This document shows positions 38,032-47,002 of a stretch of 64,000 nucleotides of DNA, piece after piece (within the stretch, counting starts at the first letter, position 1; the number at the start of each line of letters is the position of its first letter). The stretch comes from Romboutsia lituseburensis DSM 797 (lineage in GTDB: Bacteria > Bacillota > Clostridia > Peptostreptococcales > Peptostreptococcaceae), in assembly GCF_900103615.1 (NCBI RefSeq), contig NZ_FNGW01000004.1:124001-188000 (forward strand), in the 5' to 3' direction. The translations under genes were made by a program, and so were the position numbers. The notes beneath the pieces are model-generated. The model was not told the origin of the DNA, ran no database searches, and saw only the letters and a program-made list of their open reading frames with translations.

Positions 38032-40737
38032 ATGAAAAAAACAGCTCATATAATATCTCATACTCATTGGGATAGAGAATGGTATTTACCTTATGAAACT
38101 CATCATATGATGTTAATAAAAACTATGGATACATTATTAGATACTTTTGAAAATGATCCTGAATTTAAATATTATCATCTAGATGGTCAAACTGTTTTAC
38201 TTGAAGATTATTTAGAAGTTAGACCGGAAAGAAAAGAATTATTAGAAAAAGTGATAAAAGAAGGTAGATTAAACATAGGTCCATGGTATGTATTACAAGA
38301 CGAATTTTTAACAAGTAGCGAATCAAATGTAAGAAATCTACAATATGGCCATAGAGATGCTAATAAATACGGAGTTAATGCTTGTAAAATAGGATACTTC
38401 CCAGACTCATTTGGAAATATGGGACAAGCACCTCAAATATTAAAACAAGCAGGAATAGATACTGCAGCATTTGGTAGAGGAGTAAAGCCTACAGGATTTA
38501 ACAATGAAGTTAGTGCAGATGATAAATTTGAATCACCTTATTCGGAGATGTATTGGGAGAGTCCTGATGGTTCTAAAATATTAGGAATATTATTTGCTAA
38601 CTGGTACTGCAATGGAATGGAAGTACCTGCAGATGAAAAAGATGCTAAAGTATATTGGGACAAAAGAATAGATGATGCCACTAAGTTTGCTTCTTGCGAC
38701 CAACTATTATTCATGAATGGGTGTGACCATCAACCAATACAAACTGATTTATCACAGGCGATTAAAGTTGCTAATAATATATATCGAGATATAGAATTTA
38801 TACATTCAAACTTTGAAGATTATGTGAAAACTTTAAAAGAAAAAATGCCAAAAGACTTACAAGTTATAAAAGGAGAACTTAGAAGCCAGCAAACAGATGG
38901 ATGGTATACTCTTGTTAACACTGCATCAGCAAGGATTTACTTAAAACAGTGGAATCAATTATGCCAAACTTTATTTGAGAAAGTAGCAGAACCAATAGCT
39001 ACAATGGCAAGTAATTTTGGATATAAATACCCTCATCATTTATTTGAATATGGATGGAAATCTTTAGTGAAAAATCATCCACATGATAGTATATGCGGAT
39101 GTAGTGTTGATGAAGTACATAGAGAGATGGTAGCTAGATTTGATAAAGCTAAAGATGTAGCTAAGTATATAATAAATGAAAGTCTAGAATACATCACAAA
39201 TAAAATAAATACAGATAAGTTTAAACATTTAGGTGAAGATGTATATCCATTTGTTATAGTAAATACATCTGGATACAATAGATGTAGTATTGTAGACACA
39301 GAAATAGATATAGCTAGAAAGTATTTTAGAGAGGGACACCCAAACTTAATAGCAAAAGAAATGAAAAAAATACAATTACCAAAGTATAAAGTAGTTGATA
39401 TAAATGGAAATAAAATAGATGCAAAAATAATAGATATGGGAATTAGATTTGGATATGATTTACCAGATGATAAATTTAGGCAACCGTACTATGCAAGATA
39501 CATAAAAGTAGAATTAGAAACTAATGATATAAAATCATTTGGATGGGATACATATTCTTTAGTTGAAGATAAAGAAAATTCTATATTAGAAAGTAAAGCA
39601 TCTTTAATAAATAATAATATATTAGAAAATGAAAATATAAGAGTTGAAATAAAAGAAAATGGATCAGTAAATTTACTTGATAAATCAACAGGAAAAACTT
39701 TTAAAGATTTATGTATATATGAAAACTCAGGTGATATAGGAAATGAATATATATATATGAAACCAATAGGAGAAATTCCTATTACTACGAAAAACTTAAA
39801 AGCCAATATAGAAATAAAAGAAGACTTAGAGTACAAGGCTGTAATTGAAATAACTCATAAATGGGATATACCAAAGAGTGCGAATGAATTACTTCAAGAA
39901 GAAATAGAAGAAGTTTTAGAATTTAAGCATAGAAAGTCACAAAGGTTAGAAGAAACTGTAGAAATGGAGATAAAGACTACTTTAATACTAGAGAGAAAAG
40001 GAAAAGGATTAAAAATAGTATCTGAGTTTAATAATATTTGTAAAGATCATAGAATGAGAATGCTATTCTCAACAGATATAGAAAGTAATGTACACTATGC
40101 TGATTCTATATTTGAAGTTGCTAAAAGGAGTAATAGTGTAGATAAAGCATGGCAAAATCCTAGTAACTGTCAGCATCAACATGCTTTTGTAAACATTCAT
40201 GATGATGATTACGGATTAACTATAGCTAATAAAGGATTAAATGAGTATGAAATATTAAATGATGGTAGAAATACGATAGCTGTAACGCTTATTAGAAGTG
40301 TATCAGAATTAGGAGATTGGGGAGTATTTGAAACTCCAGAAGCACAATGTTTAGGTAATCATAAAGCAGAAATAGAAGTAATACCTCATGGAAAAAATTT
40401 ATATGAGTCTTATAAAGAAGCTCATATATTCCAAATACCAATGATTACAAAGCAAATGTCTATACAAAATGAAGAGTTAGGATCTGAAAACGGTTTACTG
40501 GCATTAGACGGATATGGTATAATGTGTTCAACATTAAAATTAGATGACAAAAAAGGAAATAAAATTTTAAGGGTATATAATGTATCAGATAAATCAACAG
40601 AATTAGATATAAACATATGTAAATTTAAAGGGGATAAGTACATATCTAATATACTAGAAGAACAAACTCAAAATAACATAGACAATAAAGTGAACTTAAG
40701 ACAATCAGAAATATTAACAATAGGAATTGGAAAGTAA
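38032..40737 (+). CDS. Alpha-mannosidase, GH38 (MngB-like type)
   Basis: The 901-residue protein belongs to the other bacterial GH38 subgroup, which starts directly with the catalytic domain. It has HIISHTHWDREWYLPY (metal His10, Asp14) and nucleophile Asp in GYFPDSFGNMGQAPQIL (about D125). KNHPHDSICGCSVDEVHREM (near 345) follows, then a long beta C-terminal part. Members include mannosylglycerate hydrolase MngB and the streptococcal alpha-1,3-mannosidase SpGH38. With GH125 and GH85 near, alpha-1,3/1,2-mannoside removal from N-glycans is the best reading. It is cytoplasmic (no signal peptide). Confidence 0.95.
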   Translation: MKKTAHIISHTHWDREWYLPYETHHMMLIKTMDTLLDTFENDPEFKYYHLDGQTVLLEDYLEVRPERKELLEKVIKEGRLNIGPWYVLQDEFLTSSESNVRNLQYGHRDANKYGVNACKIGYFPDSFGNMGQAPQILKQAGIDTAAFGRGVKPTGFNNEVSADDKFESPYSEMYWESPDGSKILGILFANWYCNGMEVPADEKDAKVYWDKRIDDATKFASCDQLLFMNGCDHQPIQTDLSQAIKVANNIYRDIEFIHSNFEDYVKTLKEKMPKDLQVIKGELRSQQTDGWYTLVNTASARIYLKQWNQLCQTLFEKVAEPIATMASNFGYKYPHHLFEYGWKSLVKNHPHDSICGCSVDEVHREMVARFDKAKDVAKYIINESLEYITNKINTDKFKHLGEDVYPFVIVNTSGYNRCSIVDTEIDIARKYFREGHPNLIAKEMKKIQLPKYKVVDINGNKIDAKIIDMGIRFGYDLPDDKFRQPYYARYIKVELETNDIKSFGWDTYSLVEDKENSILESKASLINNNILENENIRVEIKENGSVNLLDKSTGKTFKDLCIYENSGDIGNEYIYMKPIGEIPITTKNLKANIEIKEDLEYKAVIEITHKWDIPKSANELLQEEIEEVLEFKHRKSQRLEETVEMEIKTTLILERKGKGLKIVSEFNNICKDHRMRMLFSTDIESNVHYADSIFEVAKRSNSVDKAWQNPSNCQHQHAFVNIHDDDYGLTIANKGLNEYEILNDGRNTIAVTLIRSVSELGDWGVFETPEAQCLGNHKAEIEVIPHGKNLYESYKEAHIFQIPMITKQMSIQNEELGSENGLLALDGYGIMCSTLKLDDKKGNKILRVYNVSDKSTELDINICKFKGDKYISNILEEQTQNNIDNKVNLRQSEILTIGIGK

Positions 40738-40763
40738 TTGTAGAAAAATAATATAGATTATAT

Positions 40764-40831
40764 AAAGTTCGCTTAAGTATTATTGGATTATTATTAATTA
40801 ATAGCTCATTTAATATTTAGCGAACTTTTTT
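40764..40831 (+). terminator. Long-loop terminator-like hairpin after GH38
   Basis: AAAGTTCGCT pairs with AGCGAACTTT about 45 nt later, followed by T residues. It also opens the candidate structured RNA region to 40938. Confidence 0.5.
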
Positions 40832-40938
40832 ATATACTAAGGTATTATAAATTATCTGGTTTGCGGATAAGTTATAATACCAACTGCTAGGCTTGAGTAA
40901 CGGACCTGTTTTTTAGGTCGTTGGCGACATGAGCGAAG
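40764..40938 (+). ncRNA. Candidate structured leader RNA before the DUF624 gene
   Basis: Three stems are packed in 175 bases. One is the long-loop hairpin at 40764-40828. The second is a strong stem at 40841-40881 (GGTATTATAA/TTATAATACC plus inner TTATC/GATAA around TGGTTTGCG). The third, at 40899-40922, is AAC-GACCT paired with AGGTC-GTT with one bulged G. The end, GAGCGAAGCGAA plus a T-run, is markedly G+C-richer than its surroundings, and AAGCGAA can pair alternatively with TTCGCTT near 40768. It could be a small RNA, a cis-regulatory leader or a dispersed repeat. I do not recognise a known class. Confidence 0.35.
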
Positions 40939-40975
40939 CGAATTTTTTATTAAAATTATACTTTGAGGTGATTAT

Positions 40976-41584
40976 ATGAAATTAGGGGATGTATTATTAA
41001 ACTCATGTGAGTGGATTTGGAGGTTTATGATTTTAAACTTCTTGTGGGTTGTATTTATGATTGCGGGAGGTGTTGTATTTGGAATAATGCCATCTACCAT
41101 AGCTACATTTTATATATTGAGAAAATGGGTACAAGGTGAGTTTGATTTTAATATTTTTAAAACATTCAAAGATGCATATAAAAAAGAATTTATTAATGCA
41201 AATAAATGTGGATTAGTATTTTTAGTTATATTTGCATTCTTAGCATTTGATTTAAATATTTTATTTAAAATAGAAGCTATGTATTCAACAGTTTTATATA
41301 TTTTAGTTATGGCAGTATTATTCTTTGTAAGTATGGCGTTTGTATATTTTTTTCCAACGTATGTACATTTTAAATCAAGTAATAAAGAGTATATAAAAAA
41401 TTCTTTTGTACTAGCTTTATCAAGTCCTTTTCAAACAATATTAATATTAATCGGATTTGGATTACTATATTATATGGTACAAAGTAATGGTGGATTACTA
41501 ATGTTTTTCTGTATGGTTATACCAGGATATTGGGTAATGCATGTATTATACAAAAGATTTTTACAATTACAAAGAACCATATGA
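40976..41584 (+). CDS. DUF624 (YesL family) membrane protein
   Basis: The 202-residue protein has about five hydrophobic helices. It matches the YesL/DUF624 family (GDVLLNSCEWIWRFMILNFLW at the start, then GIMPSTIATFYILRKWVQGE). Members are found beside YesMN two-component systems and oligosaccharide ABC importers; their molecular role is unknown. TTGAGGTG precedes the ATG. The kinase gene follows after 23 bp. Confidence 0.87.
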   Translation: MKLGDVLLNSCEWIWRFMILNFLWVVFMIAGGVVFGIMPSTIATFYILRKWVQGEFDFNIFKTFKDAYKKEFINANKCGLVFLVIFAFLAFDLNILFKIEAMYSTVLYILVMAVLFFVSMAFVYFFPTYVHFKSSNKEYIKNSFVLALSSPFQTILILIGFGLLYYMVQSNGGLLMFFCMVIPGYWVMHVLYKRFLQLQRTI

Positions 41585-41607
41585 TTTTTCAATAGGGGAG
41601 AAAAATT

Positions 41608-43353
41608 TTGATAGAATTATATAGAAGATATATAAAAAATAAAATATTTAATAAAATGCTACTTATATACTCAAGTATAACTATAATAGCTATATTTTTA
41701 TTAACAGCAGTGTTTATAAGTTATTATGTGGATAATGAATTACAAAATGAGTTAAATATACATTCAGAAGTTATATTTAATATAGAAAAAAGGTTTGAAG
41801 AACAAGATAATATAAGTAATTCTGTAATAAATGGTATAAATACACAGCCTAAAATAATTGATGAAATATTAAAACTTACAACATCTACATATGAAGAATA
41901 TCTGAGCTATAAGCTAGATAATTTTTCTATTTCTAATACGAAACAGTTAGATTTAAAATATTTATTGGATACAATGTTATCAAATAGAAATGATGCTTTA
42001 GCAGTAGTTATAAATGACAAAAACAAAGAATATAAAAATGAAATTGTTTTAAATTATGATAAATGGTATGACATAAAAAATGATCCAGAGGGTGTAAAAT
42101 ACATTAGAAAAATAACTAGACCTATAAAGAATGTAGATACTATGTATACTATAGGATATATAGATATATATTTTGATTTAAAACATTTAAACAAAATAGT
42201 AGATAATTCAAATTTAAAAGGAAACTTAATAATATTAGATGAAAATAAAAACGTTGTATTTGTTTCTAGTAAAGATTTGTCTCAAAAATATGTAGATAAA
42301 GTTAAAGGATATGGAATTAAAAATTCTAGAAATGAATTTCTACACAGAGGAGAATTTAAGTTAAAATATCCTATTATCAATATTAAAGAAGATGCACAAA
42401 CAGGTTTTAAATATGGAAGCATTATAACTGAAAAAGATTTAGGAACAAGTAAAATGAGTTCTAAAATATTATATATATCTTTAGTGTTTATAATATTAAT
42501 ATTATGTGTAACTTACACTGTAATAAGTGGTTATTCGAATAAGTTGAAAAACATGATGAAAGGTATAGAAAAGATAAAAGATGGAGATTTGGATACTAGA
42601 TTTAACATAGAAGTTGAAGATGATGAATTAGATATGATTGCTATTAGAATTGATGAGATGAGCGAAAGTCTACAATATAACATAAATAAAAACTATATTG
42701 CAGAAGTTAAGCAAAAACAAGCAGAATTGAATGCTTTGCAATCTCAAATAAATCCACATTTTTTATATAATACATTAGAGGTAATAAGAATGTGTGCATT
42801 AGCAAGTAAGAATAGAGAAGTAGCTCAGATGATATACAATTTAGCAAGTATGTTTAGATATTCAACTTATAATAATGGTAGTTTAGTAACATTGAGTGAT
42901 GAAATAAAACACTGCAAAATGTATTTAGATTTGTGTAGTACAAGATATAAAGGAATGCTAGAATATAAAATCCAAATTGATGATTTATATAAACAGTGTT
43001 TAATTCCAAAATTTACTCTTCAACCTATATTAGAAAATAGTATAAATCATGGCCTAAAAAAGGATTCTTGTGAAAACGTTATAAAAATCGGATTGATTTG
43101 TAGCGAATCTGAAATGGAAATTTTGATAAAAGATAATGGTCATGGTATTAGTAAAGATGAGTTAAAACATCTAAGAAAAAGTCTAGAAAAAAATTTGCAA
43201 AAAACAAGCTCTATAGGCTTGATGAATATAAATAATCGATTAAAATTAAAATTTGGGGAAATTTATGGCCTAGAAATAGACAGTGAAGCAAATGAAGGTA
43301 CAACAGTAAAAATAAAAATACCAATATTGAGGGATGAGGTTAAAAATGTATAG
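41608..43353 (+). CDS. Sensor histidine kinase, YesM-type (LytS-like catalytic core)
   Basis: The 581-residue kinase has a first membrane helix (about 15-37), an extracellular sensor region (about 38-285), a second helix (about 290-310) and a HAMP linker. The His_kinase domain has QSQINPHFLYNTLEVIR with the phospho-acceptor His. A HATPase with LQPILENSINHGLKK and KDNGHGIS follows. The start is TTG 41608, 7 nt after AGGGGAG. It overlaps the response regulator gene by 8 bp, so the pair is a co-translated two-component system. It likely senses extracellular glycans or the loaded binding protein for this locus (inference). Confidence 0.93.
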   Translation: MIELYRRYIKNKIFNKMLLIYSSITIIAIFLLTAVFISYYVDNELQNELNIHSEVIFNIEKRFEEQDNISNSVINGINTQPKIIDEILKLTTSTYEEYLSYKLDNFSISNTKQLDLKYLLDTMLSNRNDALAVVINDKNKEYKNEIVLNYDKWYDIKNDPEGVKYIRKITRPIKNVDTMYTIGYIDIYFDLKHLNKIVDNSNLKGNLIILDENKNVVFVSSKDLSQKYVDKVKGYGIKNSRNEFLHRGEFKLKYPIINIKEDAQTGFKYGSIITEKDLGTSKMSSKILYISLVFIILILCVTYTVISGYSNKLKNMMKGIEKIKDGDLDTRFNIEVEDDELDMIAIRIDEMSESLQYNINKNYIAEVKQKQAELNALQSQINPHFLYNTLEVIRMCALASKNREVAQMIYNLASMFRYSTYNNGSLVTLSDEIKHCKMYLDLCSTRYKGMLEYKIQIDDLYKQCLIPKFTLQPILENSINHGLKKDSCENVIKIGLICSESEMEILIKDNGHGISKDELKHLRKSLEKNLQKTSSIGLMNINNRLKLKFGEIYGLEIDSEANEGTTVKIKIPILRDEVKNV

Positions 43354-44830
43354 TGTATATTTATTAGATGATGAACCGTTTATATTAGAAGGGCTTAAGT
43401 ATATACTGCCTTGGGAAGAGCATGGATTTGAAATAGTAGGAAGTTCTAACAATGGTTTTGATGGATACAATGAAATAATTAATAAAAATATAGATTTAAT
43501 AATCACAGATATAATGATGCCTAAAATGACAGGCTTAGAACTTATTGAAGAATTAAAAAAATCAAGTTATGAATCAAATTTTATAGTACTTAGTGCGTTT
43601 CAAGAGTTTGAATATGCAAAAAAGGCTATAAGTATAGGTGCCGAAAACTATTTGTTAAAGCCTATTGATACAGAAGAGCTATCTAATAATTTAAAAACTG
43701 TATATGCAAAGTTAAAGAAAAAAGAAAAAATAGCTTCAGATGATAAATTAGTTAAGAATAATTTATTATTAAGTATTTTAACAGAAGAATATTCTTTAGA
43801 TACAGAAGAAAAATGGAATAGATTAAATCATAACTTTAAAAGTAGTAGCTATGCTGTGGCAATAATTGAATTTAAAAGTGGATCTAATGATATTTCTAAA
43901 ATTTTAAAAAGTTGTATAGATAATAAACAATTTATGTATTGTATACAATCACAGTCGAAAGCTTTATTAATAGTAGATGAAGATGACAAATCTTTAATAA
44001 TAGATAAGCTTACAGTTTTAAAAAACAAAATTGCAAGTGTTATTGAAGATAGTATATATATAAGTTTGGGAAAATTTGTAAACAGTTTAAATGAGCTACA
44101 TGATAGCTATCAAACTGCAAATAAAATTAGTGACTATAAAATAGTATATCCAAATATATCTTGGATAAAAGAATACAAAGACGGTTCTATAGATGAAGAT
44201 AATATAAATATAGAATTTGAAGAATTAAAGAAAATTTTAATGAACAAAGATTTTTCAAATACAACTGAATATATAAAAGATATGTTTATAAATCTAAAGA
44301 ATGAAAAAACAAGCCCAAAGCAAATAAAAATGAAAGCGATAGAAATATTTTTAAATGTATATAATTACTTCAATGATACGAAGTTAATGAAGGGATTAAA
44401 TATATATTTAGAAAATACCATAAATAATAGTACTATAGATGATATAGAGTTTGAGCTAATTAGTATGGTTAAATATATGCAATCTAAGTTAGAAAATACA
44501 GAAGAGAGTATAAGTCCTGTAATAATCAAGTTGCTTAAGCATATAGAAACAAATTACAAAGACGATTTAAACTTAAAAGAAATAAGTGAAAGTCTAAATA
44601 TAAATTCAATTTATTTAGGGCAATTGTTTCAAAAAGAAACAGGTATATTATTTTCAGATTACATAAATAATTTTAGAATAAATAAGGCAAAAGACTTATT
44701 AGTTAATACAAGTTTAAAAGCCAGTGAAATAGGGGATTTAGTTGGGTATGCCAATAAAAATTATTTTTATAGAAAGTTTAAAAATATAGTTGGCGTTACA
44801 CCAAGTGATTGGAGAAAAATAAATTTATAA
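43346..44830 (+). CDS. Response regulator with AraC-type DNA-binding domain, YesN-type
   Basis: The 494-residue protein has a receiver domain (1-120: LLDDEPFILEGL, phospho-Asp in LIITDIMMPKMTGLEL, LKPID), a long helical middle and a C-terminal AraC pair of helix-turn-helix motifs (about 395-494). The last part includes SIYLGQLFQKETG and NKNYFYRKFKNIVGVTPSDWRK. The ATG at 43346 has GAGG at correct spacing; the ATG at 43334 does not. It should activate the importer and glycosidase genes that follow. Confidence 0.93.
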   Translation: MYSVYLLDDEPFILEGLKYILPWEEHGFEIVGSSNNGFDGYNEIINKNIDLIITDIMMPKMTGLELIEELKKSSYESNFIVLSAFQEFEYAKKAISIGAENYLLKPIDTEELSNNLKTVYAKLKKKEKIASDDKLVKNNLLLSILTEEYSLDTEEKWNRLNHNFKSSSYAVAIIEFKSGSNDISKILKSCIDNKQFMYCIQSQSKALLIVDEDDKSLIIDKLTVLKNKIASVIEDSIYISLGKFVNSLNELHDSYQTANKISDYKIVYPNISWIKEYKDGSIDEDNINIEFEELKKILMNKDFSNTTEYIKDMFINLKNEKTSPKQIKMKAIEIFLNVYNYFNDTKLMKGLNIYLENTINNSTIDDIEFELISMVKYMQSKLENTEESISPVIIKLLKHIETNYKDDLNLKEISESLNINSIYLGQLFQKETGILFSDYINNFRINKAKDLLVNTSLKASEIGDLVGYANKNYFYRKFKNIVGVTPSDWRKINL

Positions 44831-44837
44831 TTAAGTA

Positions 44838-44896
44838 AAAATAGATTGTTTTAAAGATTAATTTAAATAAATTTTATCTTGAAACAATCTATTTTT
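44838..44896 (+). terminator. Terminator after the response regulator gene
   Basis: AAAATAGATTGTTT pairs with GAAACAATCTATTTT (G-T pair at the loop side), and a T-run follows; the loop is about 29 nt. Confidence 0.7.
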
Positions 44897-44938
44897 ATGT
44901 AAATTAATTTATAGTATAAAAAATTAAACAAGTTTTGT

Positions 44939-44952
44939 GGAAAACGTATACA
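44939..44952 (+). promoter_or_regulatory. Possible cre site before the ABC importer
   Basis: GGAAAACGTATACA matches 12 of 14 cre positions, about 95 bp upstream of the first permease gene. It is weaker than the site at 34745. Confidence 0.4.
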
Positions 44953-45046
44953 TTAATAAAATTAGTGTAGCGAATCTAATAATAGTAAACTTTAGAAAAC
45001 ATTTGCCTGATGGTAAAATATAAGTATAGAGAGGGGAGAAGCATTG

Positions 45047-45976
45047 ATGAAAAAATTTCTTAAAAATCTATGGAAAAACAAGGCATGGTTATTAATGGTT
45101 TTACCGGGGACTATATGGTTATTAGTTTTCTCATATTTACCAATGTTTGGAACGGTATTAGCTTTTAAGGACTTCAAAATAAGTCCTGGAGGGTTTATAG
45201 AAAGTTTAGTTAGTAGTAAATGGGTGGGATTAGACAACTTTAAATTTTTATTTACAAGTGGAGACGCATTTCGTATAACAAGAAATACAGTTGTATATAA
45301 TTTAATATTTATAATTTTAGGATTAGTATTCGCAGTATTTGTAGCAATAATACTTAGTGAAATAGCAAATAAAAAATTAGGCAAAATTTATCAAACAAGT
45401 ATGCTATTCCCTCATTTCTTATCATGGGTTATAGTTAGTTATTTCGTATTTAGTTTCTTAAGTTTTGATAAAGGGATGCTTAACTCAGTACTTGGAACTT
45501 TTGGAGTAGACCCGGTTTCATGGTATAGCGAACCTAAACACTGGCCTTTCATATTAGTATTTATGAATATATGGAAAGGTGTCGGATATGGAAGTATAGT
45601 TTATTTAGCGGCTATAGTAGGTATAGATAGAACTTACTTTGAAGCAGCAAGAATAGATGGTGCTAGTAAGTGGCAACAAATAAAGAATATAACAATACCA
45701 CTTCTTATACCGTTAATGATAGTATTAACAATAATGGCAATAGGTGGAATATTTAGATCAGACTTTGGATTATTCTATCAAGTACCAAGAAACTCAGCAG
45801 TATTATATCCTGTAACAGATGTTATAGATACATATATTTATAAAGGGCTTATGAATATGGGGAATATAGGAATGAGTACAGCTGCAGGTTTATATCAATC
45901 AGTAGTAGGATTTGTATTAATAATGACTACAAACTTCCTAGTTAAAAAATTAGATCCAGAATATGGTTTATTCTAG
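45047..45976 (+). CDS. ABC sugar transporter permease, LplB/PotB-like
   Basis: The 309-residue integral membrane protein has six predicted helices and the permease EAA loop (FEAARIDGASKWQQIKNITIPLLIP, near 205) that contacts the ATPase. The N-terminus (WLLVFSYLPMFGTVLAFKDFKISPGG) is typical of the LplB group, which imports complex oligosaccharides with a lipoprotein partner. GAGGGGAGAA at 45030-45039 points to the ATG at 45047. It pairs with the next permease. Confidence 0.92.
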   Translation: MKKFLKNLWKNKAWLLMVLPGTIWLLVFSYLPMFGTVLAFKDFKISPGGFIESLVSSKWVGLDNFKFLFTSGDAFRITRNTVVYNLIFIILGLVFAVFVAIILSEIANKKLGKIYQTSMLFPHFLSWVIVSYFVFSFLSFDKGMLNSVLGTFGVDPVSWYSEPKHWPFILVFMNIWKGVGYGSIVYLAAIVGIDRTYFEAARIDGASKWQQIKNITIPLLIPLMIVLTIMAIGGIFRSDFGLFYQVPRNSAVLYPVTDVIDTYIYKGLMNMGNIGMSTAAGLYQSVVGFVLIMTTNFLVKKLDPEYGLF

Positions 45977-45998
45977 TATAGAAAGGGGTTAGGCAAAT

Positions 45999-46949
45999 AT
46001 GGATTCAACGGCAATAAAAAAAGAAATTAAAAAGCCTGGTCTTTTTACTAAGAAAAAGAAGAAAGCTTATAGTGAAGGATTTACAGGTATAACAAATATA
46101 TTAGCAAATATAATATTAGCAATATTTTCTATAGCTTGCATATTTCCATTTATCTTCGTAATAATAATTTCTTTAACTTCAGAACAATCATTATTACAAA
46201 ATGGATACTCAGTATTTCCATCAGAATGGAGCTTAGATGCATATAAATATTTAATTGAATCAGGAGGAGCATTAGCTCAATCATATATAGTGACAATTAT
46301 AGTAACTATTTTAGGAACAATAGTAAATGTAACAATGGTATCTACATACGCATATGCAATATCTAGACCAAACTTTGCTTATCGTAAGCAATTTACATTT
46401 TTAGCATTCTTTACAATGTTATTTGGTGGAGGTATGGTGCCTTCATACATAGTAATGACGCAGGTATTAGGGCTTAAAAATACTATATGGGCGCTGATAT
46501 TACCGTTAGCATTTAATGTATTTAACATAATAGTTATGAGAACTTTTTTCCAAAAATCTGTTCCGGAATCAATTATAGAATCAGCAAGAATAGATGGAGC
46601 AAGTGAATTGAAAATTTTCATAAAAATGGTAATACCTTTAGCGCTACCAGGTATTGCTACAATAGCATTATTCTCAACATTAGCATATTGGAATGACTGG
46701 TTTAACGCAATGTTATATATAGACTATCAAAATCTAGTTCCACTTCAACATATGTTAATGAAAATAGAAAAAAATATGGAGTTTATAAGACAAAATGCAA
46801 TGCTAAGTGGTCAAGTTATGAGTGCCCTGCCACAAGAGTCTGTAAGGATGGCAATGGTAGTGATATCAACTTTACCAATAGCATGTACATATCCATTCTT
46901 CCAAAAATACTTTATAAGTGGATTAACTATAGGGGGAGTAAAAGAGTAA
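45999..46949 (+). CDS. ABC sugar transporter permease, YtcP/LplC-like
   Basis: The 316-residue second permease has a basic cytoplasmic N-terminus (1-30), six helices and the EAA motif ESARIDGASELKIFIKMVIPLALPG. It forms the channel with the preceding permease. GAAAGGGG lies before the ATG. No ATPase gene is present nearby, so the pair must borrow a shared MsmX-like ATPase encoded elsewhere. Confidence 0.92.
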   Translation: MDSTAIKKEIKKPGLFTKKKKKAYSEGFTGITNILANIILAIFSIACIFPFIFVIIISLTSEQSLLQNGYSVFPSEWSLDAYKYLIESGGALAQSYIVTIIVTILGTIVNVTMVSTYAYAISRPNFAYRKQFTFLAFFTMLFGGGMVPSYIVMTQVLGLKNTIWALILPLAFNVFNIIVMRTFFQKSVPESIIESARIDGASELKIFIKMVIPLALPGIATIALFSTLAYWNDWFNAMLYIDYQNLVPLQHMLMKIEKNMEFIRQNAMLSGQVMSALPQESVRMAMVVISTLPIACTYPFFQKYFISGLTIGGVKE

Positions 46950-47002
46950 AAATATATAATATACATTAAAAATTTAAACAACATTAATAGGGGGATTTTA
47001 TT

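Noticed and set aside
43073-43088. cre-like sequence inside the YesM kinase gene
   Set aside because: It is fully explained by codons of the HATPase domain and sits far from any start.
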